Shown: positions 1 through 7,384 of the stretch, one piece after another
Layout of the letters: the number at the start of each line of letters is the position of its first letter
How positions within the stretch are numbered: the first letter of the stretch is position 1
Source of the DNA: SIG575 sp964474295
GTDB taxonomy: Bacteria; Bacillota; Clostridia; Oscillospirales; Acutalibacteraceae
DNA length: 23,889 nt
Assembly: GCA_964474295.1 (NCBI GenBank)
Contig: CAYYRN010000031.1
Span: 1-23,889 of the forward strand
Direction of reading: 5' to 3'
Notes under the pieces: model-generated
Seen by the model: only the letters and a program-made list of their open reading frames with translations
Database searches by the model: none
What the model was told of the DNA's origin: nothing
Made by a program: the position numbers and the translations under genes

Positions 1-4
1 AAAC

Positions 5-739
5 TTATATTATCGGAAAAATTGAGCCTACATCCTCCACTTCACTGTCGGACAGACTAATCAATTCAACATCATACTTATAAAGGAAGCTTTTAATTTT
101 TTTATAATCATCTAAAAGCTCCGCTTTGCCTGTGATAACCATTTTATCTTCCGCAATTTTTCCTGTTGCACCGCCGATGAACCCGTAATTAAAATTTTTT
201 AATTTAATTTGTCCCTTATTAATAATCAAAACATCAAAGCCGTAATCCGTTGCGATGCTTCCGATAGAAGCGTCGTCCGTGATGAAACTGTCAACCGTAA
301 CCGGTGCAATCGAGCATTTTGTATATCCCTGCTTAACAGGTATTTCTATAAGATGATTTTCACGGGAATACTCAATTATTTCTTTTGACACGGTCTTCGG
401 GTTCAGTATAATGCGTTTGCCGATTACAACACAATTTAAAAGAACGTCATTCGGATATTCGCAGCCGAGATTATTTTCAATATAACTTGATTTAATCCCC
501 AGTTTGTCAAGTTCTGTTTTTAACGTAGCTTGTTCTTTCGTCAACAGACACTTTTTTTCACTCAAAGGACAAAACGCCAAGTCTGCGTGGTTATGAATCC
601 CCTTGCGAACATTTGTGCTTTCGGAAATAAACAACGGAGTAATTCCGAGTTTTTCCAAATTTTTGTATATGCTGTTATCATATCCCTTGCCGATAATAAC
701 CTTGCTTATTCGGTTTTTTGGTAAATTTGCATATTCCAT
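5..739 (-). CDS. DUF6873-type protein, predicted guanidino-modifying-enzyme (GME) fold
   Basis: A 244-residue soluble protein with no signal peptide or membrane segment. I recognise the overall pattern as the DUF6873 family, which has a predicted GME fold like amidinotransferases and arginine deiminases; no reaction is established for it to my knowledge. Visible motifs are NHADL (50-54, with His51 and Asp53), PND (96-98), GYTKCS (138-143, with Cys142 as a possible nucleophile), an ITDDASI segment (153-159), GFIGGATG (187-193) and a C-terminal DVGSI segment like the strand that ends GME proteins. It is the last gene of the PBP1A-ruvX-cwlD-radA operon. The ATG lies 5 bases after the radA stop, without a strong ribosome binding site, so translation is probably coupled to radA. 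The stop codon lies at 5-7, so the gene is complete. Family assignment is fairly confident; substrate is unknown. Confidence 0.8.
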   Translation of the reverse strand: MEYANLPKNRISKVIIGKGYDNSIYKNLEKLGITPLFISESTNVRKGIHNHADLAFCPLSEKKCLLTKEQATLKTELDKLGIKSSYIENNLGCEYPNDVLLNCVVIGKRIILNPKTVSKEIIEYSRENHLIEIPVKQGYTKCSIAPVTVDSFITDDASIGSIATDYGFDVLIINKGQIKLKNFNYGFIGGATGKIAEDKMVITGKAELLDDYKKIKSFLYKYDVELISLSDSEVEDVGSIFPII

Positions 740-744
740 AGCTT

Positions 745-2115
745 TTAACCGAGTGCAACGGCAAAAGCTTGCCTTATATACTTTGCACCGAGAACTTCTA
801 TCCCCTCGGCTTTACCCTTCAAATTTTTCAGATTATATGCAGGGATAATACACTTTGTAAAACCGAGACGTGCCGCTTCCTTAATTCGCTGTTCGCAATT
901 GCTTACAGCTCTCAATTCGCCGCCGAGACCGATTTCTCCAAATGCAATCAAGCCGTCATCGACAGGAATATCTTTTAAAGAAGAAACCAAAGCCATTGCA
1001 ACCGATAAATCAGAAGCAGGCTCGTCCAATTTTAAACCTCCGACAACATTTATATAGCTGTCCATATTACCGAAAAAATATCCGCCTCTTTTTTCAAGCA
1101 CTGCCATAATCATTGCCATACGGTTATAATCAAAACCCGTTGCCATTCTTCTCGGATTTCCGAAGCCCGACGGTGTAACAAGAGCCTGAACCTCGGCAAG
1201 TATAGGTCTTGAGCCTTCCATTACGCAAGCAATACAACAACCTGATGTGTTTTTCGGTCTGCCCGAAATAAGCATCATTGACGGATTTTCGACTTCTTCA
1301 AGTCCCCTGTCCATCATTTCAAATACGCCTATTTCATTCGTTGAACCGTATCTGTTTTTTGCTGCCCTTAAAATTCTGTATGATAAATTTCTGTCACCTT
1401 CAAAATATAAAACGGCATCCACAATATGTTCAAGAACCTTTGGCCCTGCGATATTTCCGTCCTTATTGACGTGACCTACAATGAACATCGGAATGTCCAA
1501 TGCTTTTGTGGTTCTCATAAGCAAATTTGTACATTCCCTTACCTGTGAAACGCTTCCGGGAGAAGAAGAAATTTCACTTATATTCATAGTTTGAATTGAA
1601 TCTATAATCACAATTTCGGGTTTTTCACTGCGTATATATTCTGCGATTTTTTCCGCATCCGTTTCGCACATAACCGATAAATTATCCGAATATACACCTA
1701 AACGGTCGGCACGGATTTTAATTTGTCTTGCCGATTCTTCACCCGAAACATAAAGTATGCTGTGGTTTTCACCCAAGTGACTGCAAATTTGAAGCAAGAT
1801 TGTCGATTTTCCGATACCGGGATCACCGCTGAGTAAAACAAGAGAGCCTTTAACCAATCCGCCGCCGAGAACCCTGTCAAGCTCTTTCATTCCCGTTTTA
1901 TATCTTACTTCATCCGTATAAGATATATTCTTTATGCTTGTTGCTTTTGCGGCACTTAACGAAGTTACGGATTTTCCTGTTTTTGTGCTGACTGTTGTTT
2001 TAACATCTTCAAGCATTGTGTTCCATTCGCCGCACCCCGGACAGGAACCGTACCATTTTGCACTTTCATATCCACATTCACTGCAAATATAAACAACCTT
2101 TGTTTTTGATGCCAA
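745..2115 (-). CDS. radA: DNA repair protein RadA (Sms)
   Basis: A RecA-like, DnaB-type branch-migration ATPase acting in recombinational repair. With the start chosen here it has 456 residues, normal for RadA. It shows the N-terminal C4 zinc finger (Cys11, Cys14, Cys25, Cys28), Walker A GDPGIGKST (97-105), the RadA-specific KNRYG motif (253-257) and a C-terminal Lon-protease-like domain (roughly 280-456). A longer reading begins at a GTG at 2122-2124, but that GTG is itself the end of the ribosome binding site GGGGAGGTG. The TTG at 2113-2115 lies 6 bases downstream of it and gives an N-terminus (M-ASKTK, then Tyr-Ile-Cys) that matches RadA proteins. It is followed 5 bases later by the DUF6873-type gene and preceded by the cwlD-type gene with an 18-base gap. 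Confidence 0.97.
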   Translation of the reverse strand: MASKTKVVYICSECGYESAKWYGSCPGCGEWNTMLEDVKTTVSTKTGKSVTSLSAAKATSIKNISYTDEVRYKTGMKELDRVLGGGLVKGSLVLLSGDPGIGKSTILLQICSHLGENHSILYVSGEESARQIKIRADRLGVYSDNLSVMCETDAEKIAEYIRSEKPEIVIIDSIQTMNISEISSSPGSVSQVRECTNLLMRTTKALDIPMFIVGHVNKDGNIAGPKVLEHIVDAVLYFEGDRNLSYRILRAAKNRYGSTNEIGVFEMMDRGLEEVENPSMMLISGRPKNTSGCCIACVMEGSRPILAEVQALVTPSGFGNPRRMATGFDYNRMAMIMAVLEKRGGYFFGNMDSYINVVGGLKLDEPASDLSVAMALVSSLKDIPVDDGLIAFGEIGLGGELRAVSNCEQRIKEAARLGFTKCIIPAYNLKNLKGKAEGIEVLGAKYIRQAFAVALG

Positions 2116-2121
2116 ATAAGG

Positions 2122-2130
2122 CACCTCCCC
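2122..2130 (-). promoter_or_regulatory. radA ribosome binding site deciding a TTG start
   Basis: On the minus strand this reads GGGGAGGTG, a near-perfect match to the 16S rRNA 3' end. It ends 6 bases before TTG at 2115. The GTG within it would be the alternative start but is part of the Shine-Dalgarno sequence itself. Confidence 0.75.
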
Positions 2131-2133
2131 TGT

Positions 2134-2853
2134 TTATAATGAAATATAATAATCAATTATTCCGCCGTATATACACAGAGCTACCTGTTTTCTGTATTCG
2201 GAATCTTTTAAATTTTTTAAATCTTCGTCATTTGACAAAAAACCACATTCACAAAGAACTGCCGTAGACTGCGAATGATAAATCAAATATACATCTGTTG
2301 AACATTTTTTAATATCACGTTCATTATCTTTTTGTAAATGTGATGCAAATGAATTCTGTATACATTTTGCAAGATCGATGCTCGATGAATTATTCGGTGA
2401 ATAGAATAATTGTGCGCCTTTATATCTTTTATCCGAAAAAATATTTTGATGGATACTTACAAAAATGTAGTCACTGTTATTTTCGAGTATTTTGAATCTG
2501 TTGTGTATGTCGCTTACTTTTTTTGCACGAATGGTTTGGGCTGATTTATCGTGAATCGAAATGTCGCTGCTTCTTGTCATAATTGTTTCGGCACCGGACA
2601 TTCTCAGCATTTCGTCTAAAATCAACGCAATTTCAAGGTTAATATCTTTTTCCAATGTGTTATCCGCCGCAACGGCACCGCCGTCAACCCCTCCGTGTCC
2701 GGCATCAATAATCACCTTGACCTCGGTGTCGGTCGGTTTTGATGAGGTGACAGACGCATATTTTGAAGTATCCGCTATTTGCAAAATGCCCAAAACCAAG
2801 AACAAACCCAAAATAACGGAAGTTGAAAACACAATCTTCTTTTTGCTCACCAT
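2134..2853 (-). CDS. cwlD: N-acetylmuramoyl-L-alanine amidase, CwlD-like
   Basis: A zinc-dependent Amidase_3 enzyme that cleaves the bond between N-acetylmuramic acid and the stem peptide. CwlD in Bacillus subtilis acts in making muramic lactam of the spore cortex. The protein has 239 residues from the chosen ATG: a short cytoplasmic end, one N-terminal membrane segment or uncleaved signal (about 7-27), a linker, then the catalytic domain (about 45-239). Zinc ligands and catalytic residues are visible: His53 in DAGHGG, Glu68, His135 in VSIHQN, and Glu202 in the CECGFLSN motif. An upstream GTG at 2862 is in frame, but GAGGTG at 2860-2865 is better read as the ribosome binding site for the ATG at 2851-2853, 6 bases away. 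It sits third in the PBP1A operon. Assignment as CwlD rather than a vegetative amidase rests on size, single anchor and lack of wall-binding repeats. Confidence 0.88.
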   Translation of the reverse strand: MVSKKKIVFSTSVILGLFLVLGILQIADTSKYASVTSSKPTDTEVKVIIDAGHGGVDGGAVAADNTLEKDINLEIALILDEMLRMSGAETIMTRSSDISIHDKSAQTIRAKKVSDIHNRFKILENNSDYIFVSIHQNIFSDKRYKGAQLFYSPNNSSSIDLAKCIQNSFASHLQKDNERDIKKCSTDVYLIYHSQSTAVLCECGFLSNDEDLKNLKDSEYRKQVALCIYGGIIDYYISL

Positions 2854-2870
2854 CACATACACCTCAAAGG

Positions 2871-2900
2871 ATACTATGCGTAGGCAATAAAAAATATACC
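2871..2900 (-). promoter_or_regulatory. possible sporulation sigma-E-type promoter before cwlD
   Basis: Minus strand: GGTATATT (2893-2900), a 14-base spacer, then CATAGTAT (2871-2878). These resemble the sigma-E consensus elements (KMATATT and CATACAAT with about 14 bases between). The predicted transcript would start very close to the cwlD ribosome binding site, which weakens the case. Confidence 0.3.
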
Positions 2901-2902
2901 GA

Positions 2903-3325
2903 TTAATTCCTATCGTTTTTTCGCCTTGAGAGGTAGTCTTGTAAAATTGTAACCGCCGCTACAGCATCGATAACCGAACGTGTTTTTCTTCCGTGAAAAT
3001 CGGCTTCATTTAAAGCTCTGTATGCTGAAACCGTTGTCAACCTCTCATCCCACATATCAACTTCTACACCCGTTGATAAATGTATTTCTTCCGCAAGCTC
3101 GGTGCATTTCAGACATCTCTCACCGCAGGTGCCGTCCATATTTTTCGGCAGACCGACTACAATCAACTCAGGTTTTCTTTCGGAAACTATTTCATTTATT
3201 TTCTTTATTAGATTTGGTCGATACCGTTCGTTGATAACAGCAACCGGACTTGCCAAAATTTCTTTTTTATCACATATGGCGACACCTGTTCTGGTATCGC
3301 CATAGTCAATTGACATAATAATCAT
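2903..3325 (-). CDS. ruvX: Holliday junction resolvase-like protein RuvX/YqgF
   Basis: A 140-residue protein of the YqgF family with an RNase H-like fold, essential or near-essential in many bacteria. In E. coli it is implicated in maturation of the 16S rRNA 5' end and was earlier predicted to be a Holliday junction resolvase. Visible hallmarks are the N-terminal SIDYGDTRTG strand with catalytic Asp7, the VVGLPKNMDG motif, the DERLTT motif and the C-terminal DAVAAVTILQDYL helix carrying the last acidic residue. Length is typical. It starts with ATG three bases after the PBP1A stop; its ribosome binding site (CGGGGAT) lies inside the end of that gene, so the two are transcribed and probably translated together. 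A gap of about 49 bases follows before the cwlD-type gene. Confidence 0.95.
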   Translation of the reverse strand: MIIMSIDYGDTRTGVAICDKKEILASPVAVINERYRPNLIKKINEIVSERKPELIVVGLPKNMDGTCGERCLKCTELAEEIHLSTGVEVDMWDERLTTVSAYRALNEADFHGRKTRSVIDAVAAVTILQDYLSRRKNDRN

Positions 3326-3328
3326 CTG

Positions 3329-5644
3329 TTAATCCCCGCTAAAAACATCAGACATTGTGGACGAAAGTTCGGAAGAACTTGACGGTTCCTGAACACCCGG
3401 TTCATCATCGCCACCGCCGATAACCGGCAATGTCGGTTCTTCCGTGGTTGTTTCGGAACTGCCCCCCGAATTGCCGCCTGAGGAACCTCCTGTTCCCGAC
3501 CAGCCGCCTTTACCTCCGATTACACCGTTGCCGCCCGAATGGTCACCGGAACACACTGTTTTATAATCACTTGTGAAATATCCTTTTGCCGTGGAATAAC
3601 ACGAATCACCGGCAAGCTGTCCCGAATAAGTGCAATATTTTACCTCTTTGGCTTTGCTGTTCGGATAATCAAAATCTTTCACTTTCAAGCCGTCATGGAT
3701 TTTGTTGTAAACGGTTTTAAATATTTGCGCCGCAGGGTTGCTTGCAGACGTGCTGATTACCTTATTGATATCATAGCCATACCAAACAGCAGACACATAA
3801 TACGGTGTTCCCGCAACAAACCAACGGTCATAGTTGTTTGTTGTTGTACCGGTTTTTGCAAAAGTTTTAAATCCGGTTACGCCGTAGCCACTACCGGTAC
3901 CCTCGGTTATAACCGTTTGGAGCATCCGATTCATAACTTCTGCGGTATCTGCGGAAATGACTTGTTCACCTTCGGGGTTTGTATTATCAAAGTATACAAT
4001 CGAACCGTCGCTGTTTGTGACTTTATAATACGGATAAGGCTTATAGTATTTGCCGCCGCTGCCGTAAATTGCAAATGCCGCAGTCATTTCAAGTGAGGTT
4101 AAGCCCTGTGTCATACCACCTACGCAAAGCGGTGAATAGTCGGCATCGTCAACACCGTCAACCATCGTGGTAAAATGAAGCTTGTCTTTCATAAATGCGT
4201 ATGCCTTGGAAAGAGAAACCTTTTCGAGAATTCTGTAAGGCACGGTGTTCAGCGATTTTTTCAGTGCATATTGTGTGGTAACATATGAACCCGAACCCGT
4301 CGAACCGCCATAGTTTGTCGGCCACAGTTTTCCGTCACGTTTTGTTCCCGAATAATCGAGGATTCTCGTACCCCAAGTTATTTCATTTGTGTCTATTGCG
4401 TAAGTGTAAACACTCAAAGGTTTAATTGACGAACCCGGCTGACGAGGAGATTGAGAAGCTCTGTTGAGAGATCTGTCCTCGGTTTTTTCGTCAGCACCGC
4501 CGATGATAGCTACTATTCTGCCGTGATAATCCATTATTGTCATAGCACTTTGAACTTTTTCACCGTTTGAGCCGTATACAGACGGAAAACCTGTTCTGTT
4601 CTCATAAATGCTTTCGAGTTCATCTTGAATTTCGGTGTTCTCGGCAGAATAAATTCTCAAACCTCCGTAATATACCTTTTTCCAAGCCTGAACATAAGAA
4701 AGGTCATAGTCTGTCTGAAAATCTTCAATAAGTTGATTGATAATATGGTCAACATAATAGCTTTGTACACCCTGTGTTGTTTCGTCATCATCATTATCTT
4801 CTATTTGACTTACAAAATTCGGGTCATTTGAAAGCATAAGCTTATAATTCAATGCACTTTCGTATTCGCTCTGATTTATATATCCCTCATTGAGCATATT
4901 TTCAAGACATACTTTTCGTCTTTCTTCATTGTTATCGGGATTTACAAGAGGGTCATAATCTCCGGGAGCTTTTGTAATGCAGGCAAGTGCCGCACACTCG
5001 GCAAGGTTTAAATCTTCAACTTCTTTGCCGAAATAAACCTCTGCTGCGGTTTTAATACCGTAGCAGCCCTCACCGAGATAAAGAGTGTTGAGATATGTTT
5101 CGAGTATTTCATCCTTTGAATAATTCTTTTCAAGATTAAGTGCTGTTAATATCTCTTTAAACTTACGCACATATGTTACATCTTTCTCATCGGTAAGGTT
5201 TTTAATAAGCTGTTGAGTTATTGTCGAGCCGCCCTGTCCGTAGTTGCTGGGCTTAATCATAACGCCGATGGTTCTTATCCAGTCTACACCGTGATGCTTT
5301 TCAAAACGCTTGTCTTCAAGGGCTATAATCGCATTTTTCATATCATCCGGAATATCTTTAAGACCAACCCAAATTCTGTTTGTTTCTCCGTGAAGTCTTG
5401 TGTATTCCGTATAATCGGAATCTTCGGTTTCTTTTCTGTAAATAATTGAAGTCTGTACCTGGTCTGCCTTATATTTATCAAGGTCAAACGGCTCTCCGTT
5501 TATAAACGCAACCGATTTAAACAAAATGTAACCGCCTACAACAAGACAGCACAAAATAATCACAAGTAATATACTCTTTAAAATTATTCCGCCCGTTGAG
5601 GCATTTGTCGGTGTTTTACGTTTTCTTTTTGATGTTCCTGCCAT
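3329..5644 (-). CDS. penicillin-binding protein 1A, bifunctional transglycosylase/transpeptidase
   Basis: A class A PBP of 771 residues that polymerises lipid II and cross-links the glycan strands at the outer face of the membrane. Order: basic cytoplasmic tail (1-20), one membrane anchor (about 21-47), GT51 transglycosylase domain (about 75-250) with the catalytic Glu110 in EDKRFEKHHG and GQGGSTITQQ (136-145), then the penicillin-binding domain with Ser405-x-x-Lys408, Ser464-Leu-Asn466 and Lys597-Thr-Gly599. All catalytic motifs are intact. The C-terminus is a Gly/Ser-rich, then acidic Pro/Glu/Ser tail (about 700-771), probably disordered in the wall space. A perfect TAAGGAGG site lies 8 bases before the ATG. 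It is the first gene of the operon leading through ruvX, cwlD and radA. Confidence 0.97.
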   Translation of the reverse strand: MAGTSKRKRKTPTNASTGGIILKSILLVIILCCLVVGGYILFKSVAFINGEPFDLDKYKADQVQTSIIYRKETEDSDYTEYTRLHGETNRIWVGLKDIPDDMKNAIIALEDKRFEKHHGVDWIRTIGVMIKPSNYGQGGSTITQQLIKNLTDEKDVTYVRKFKEILTALNLEKNYSKDEILETYLNTLYLGEGCYGIKTAAEVYFGKEVEDLNLAECAALACITKAPGDYDPLVNPDNNEERRKVCLENMLNEGYINQSEYESALNYKLMLSNDPNFVSQIEDNDDDETTQGVQSYYVDHIINQLIEDFQTDYDLSYVQAWKKVYYGGLRIYSAENTEIQDELESIYENRTGFPSVYGSNGEKVQSAMTIMDYHGRIVAIIGGADEKTEDRSLNRASQSPRQPGSSIKPLSVYTYAIDTNEITWGTRILDYSGTKRDGKLWPTNYGGSTGSGSYVTTQYALKKSLNTVPYRILEKVSLSKAYAFMKDKLHFTTMVDGVDDADYSPLCVGGMTQGLTSLEMTAAFAIYGSGGKYYKPYPYYKVTNSDGSIVYFDNTNPEGEQVISADTAEVMNRMLQTVITEGTGSGYGVTGFKTFAKTGTTTNNYDRWFVAGTPYYVSAVWYGYDINKVISTSASNPAAQIFKTVYNKIHDGLKVKDFDYPNSKAKEVKYCTYSGQLAGDSCYSTAKGYFTSDYKTVCSGDHSGGNGVIGGKGGWSGTGGSSGGNSGGSSETTTEEPTLPVIGGGDDEPGVQEPSSSSELSSTMSDVFSGD

Positions 5645-5697
5645 TTAAAAGTCCTCCTTATCTTAAAAAAGACAAGTATACGAATATAGATATTGTT

Positions 5698-5726
5698 ATT
5701 ATATCACATAATATTCAATTTGTTTA
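5698..5726 (-). promoter_or_regulatory. sigma-A promoter of the PBP1A-ruvX-cwlD-radA operon
   Basis: Minus strand: -35 TAAACA (5721-5726), 17-base spacer, extended -10 TGATATAAT with the perfect hexamer at 5698-5703. Transcription would start near 5691, about 45 bases before the PBP1A start. Confidence 0.7.
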
Positions 5727-5835
5727 GTCTTTTTTCAAAAAATAACATTTTTGTAACTTCTTTGAAACAATTTGAATAATTTTTCCCGAAATGCAGAACA
5801 TATTATAACAATAATTGCGTATTCGGAGGAAAAAG

Positions 5836-6162
5836 ATGAAGTCGAAATTTACAATCATATTCTCTTTTTTATGTATTTTTGCAGCAACATTTCTTTTAAC
5901 CGATGTCCTATATGAAAAACTTTTAATACCATTTGATAATATTTTGGAAAGCACAACATCAACGGAAAATGAAAAATTTTACAAGATTTCGGTTTTTAAC
6001 GGTAAGATAGCCGTTTTTGAGGGCGATTCAAAATTACCTTATAAAGTTTATGATACCTATATCAATTCGCTGCCGGATGAAGACAGAATAAATCTCGAAA
6101 AAGGTATTCGTGTAAACACTTCTTCCGAGCTTATAAAGATAATAGAAGAGTATACGAGTTGA
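5836..6162 (+). CDS. BofC-like membrane-anchored protein
   Basis: A 108-residue protein with one N-terminal membrane segment or signal anchor (about 5-24), a short Ser/Thr linker, and a C-terminal domain (about 45-108). The C-terminal pattern (NGKIAVFEG, then SLPDEDRINLEKGI, then ELIKIIEEY) matches the BofC C-terminal domain as I know it from Clostridia. Bacillus BofC is an intermembrane-space regulator of SpoIVB signalling in sporulation; whether this shorter protein does the same is inference. A TTG at 5815 is in frame, but CGGAGG at 5824-5829 clearly serves the ATG at 5836. It is transcribed divergently from the PBP1A operon and followed by a new promoter, so it is probably monocistronic. 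I could not place a confident promoter upstream. Confidence 0.75.
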   Translation: MKSKFTIIFSFLCIFAATFLLTDVLYEKLLIPFDNILESTTSTENEKFYKISVFNGKIAVFEGDSKLPYKVYDTYINSLPDEDRINLEKGIRVNTSSELIKIIEEYTS

Positions 6163-6164
6163 TG

Positions 6165-6192
6165 TTGACAAACATTTAAAATAATATATAAT
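6165..6192 (+). promoter_or_regulatory. perfect sigma-A promoter for the aldo/keto reductase-GH78 pair
   Basis: TTGACA (6165-6170), 16-base spacer, TATAAT (6187-6192). Both hexamers match consensus exactly; the transcript would start near 6199. The -35 begins three bases after the BofC-like gene ends. Confidence 0.85.
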
Positions 6193-6226
6193 TGAATTTG
6201 TAAAATATTTTTATGAGGTCGATTAT

Positions 6227-7372
6227 ATGGTAACAAGAAAAGTGTATTCAAAAACAAATGAAGAAATATCTCTGCTCGGTTTCGGCTGTATGAGATTCCC
6301 TACCGTTGACGGTGACGACAGCAAAATCGATTATCCGAGAGCGTTGAATTTAATTGATTTTGCATATAAAAACGGAGTTAATTATTTTGACACCGCATGG
6401 GGATATCACGGCGGTGAAAGTGAAATATTTATCGGCAAAGCTTTAGAAAGGTATCCGAGAGAAAGCTTTTATTTAGCTTCCAAGTTGCCGCCGTGGGCAA
6501 TCAACTGCGAAGATGACCTCGAAAAAGTTTTTAACGAACAGTTACGAAAATGCCGTGTCGAATACTTTGATTTTTATCTGGAACATTGCTTGAATGACGA
6601 AAACTACGATAAACTCGAAAAATTCGGAGCATTCGATTTTTTAACCGAAATGAAAAATAAAGGAAGAATAAAAAATCTCGGTTTTTCTTTTCACGGAACG
6701 GTTGAATGTCTTGAAAGAATTGTTTCACAGCATCAATGGGATTTTGTACAACTGCAATATAACTACCTCGATACCGAAATTTCAAGTGCCGCAGAAGAAT
6801 ACGAGGTTATAAAAAAACATAATCTGCCGCTGATTGTTATGGAACCGGTCAGAGGAGGTGTTCTCGCAAACCTCTGCGATGAAGCAAATGATATTTTAAA
6901 ACTGGCAGAACCGAACAAAAGCATTGCTTCATGGGCAATCAGATTTGCCGCAAGCAACGAAAGTATCTTAACCGTACTCAGCGGTATGTCGGATGAGCAA
7001 CAGGTACGGGATAACATAGAAACAATGACGGATTTTAAAAAGATTACGGATGATGAAAGAATTTTACTTAAAAAAGCCGCAAATATCTTCAAAGATTATT
7101 TTTCTGTTCCGTGTACAAAGTGTCGATACTGTACAAAAAACTGTCCCGCAGGCATTGACATACCGGAAATGCTCAATATATGGGGAAAATACAGACTCGA
7201 TAAAAATGACGGCAAATATATCGAAAGATACGAAAAAATCGATGCAAACTCAAGAGCTGAAAAATGTATTTCGTGTAGAGTTTGCGAAGGCTACTGTCCG
7301 CAGGATATAAAAATAGCCGATGTTATGCAGGATTTAAAGGAAATTAACAAAAGGCTTAAAACAAACGATTGA
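6227..7372 (+). CDS. aldo/keto reductase with C-terminal ferredoxin domain
   Basis: A 381-residue cytoplasmic oxidoreductase. Residues 1-275 form an aldo/keto reductase barrel with the tetrad Asp55, Tyr60, Lys86 and His120 all present. The C-terminal part (about 290-365) carries two clusters of four cysteines (296, 299, 302, 306 and 347, 350, 353, 357), each ending in Cys-Pro, predicted to bind two [4Fe-4S] clusters. This AKR-plus-ferredoxin architecture is common in anaerobic Firmicutes; the substrate is not known. GAGG at 6215-6218 is the ribosome binding site. The gene is followed 12 bases later by the GH78-like hydrolase, so both are likely co-expressed from the strong promoter at 6165; a role in reducing a sugar-derived product is possible but only inference. 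Confidence 0.93.
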   Translation: MVTRKVYSKTNEEISLLGFGCMRFPTVDGDDSKIDYPRALNLIDFAYKNGVNYFDTAWGYHGGESEIFIGKALERYPRESFYLASKLPPWAINCEDDLEKVFNEQLRKCRVEYFDFYLEHCLNDENYDKLEKFGAFDFLTEMKNKGRIKNLGFSFHGTVECLERIVSQHQWDFVQLQYNYLDTEISSAAEEYEVIKKHNLPLIVMEPVRGGVLANLCDEANDILKLAEPNKSIASWAIRFAASNESILTVLSGMSDEQQVRDNIETMTDFKKITDDERILLKKAANIFKDYFSVPCTKCRYCTKNCPAGIDIPEMLNIWGKYRLDKNDGKYIERYEKIDANSRAEKCISCRVCEGYCPQDIKIADVMQDLKEINKRLKTND

Positions 7373-7384
7373 TGAGGTACTGAA

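Noticed and set aside
3539..4096. 185-codon plus-strand open frame.
   Set aside because: It lies antisense inside the PBP1A transpeptidase domain, has no plausible ribosome binding site, and the opposite strand carries intact catalytic motifs.
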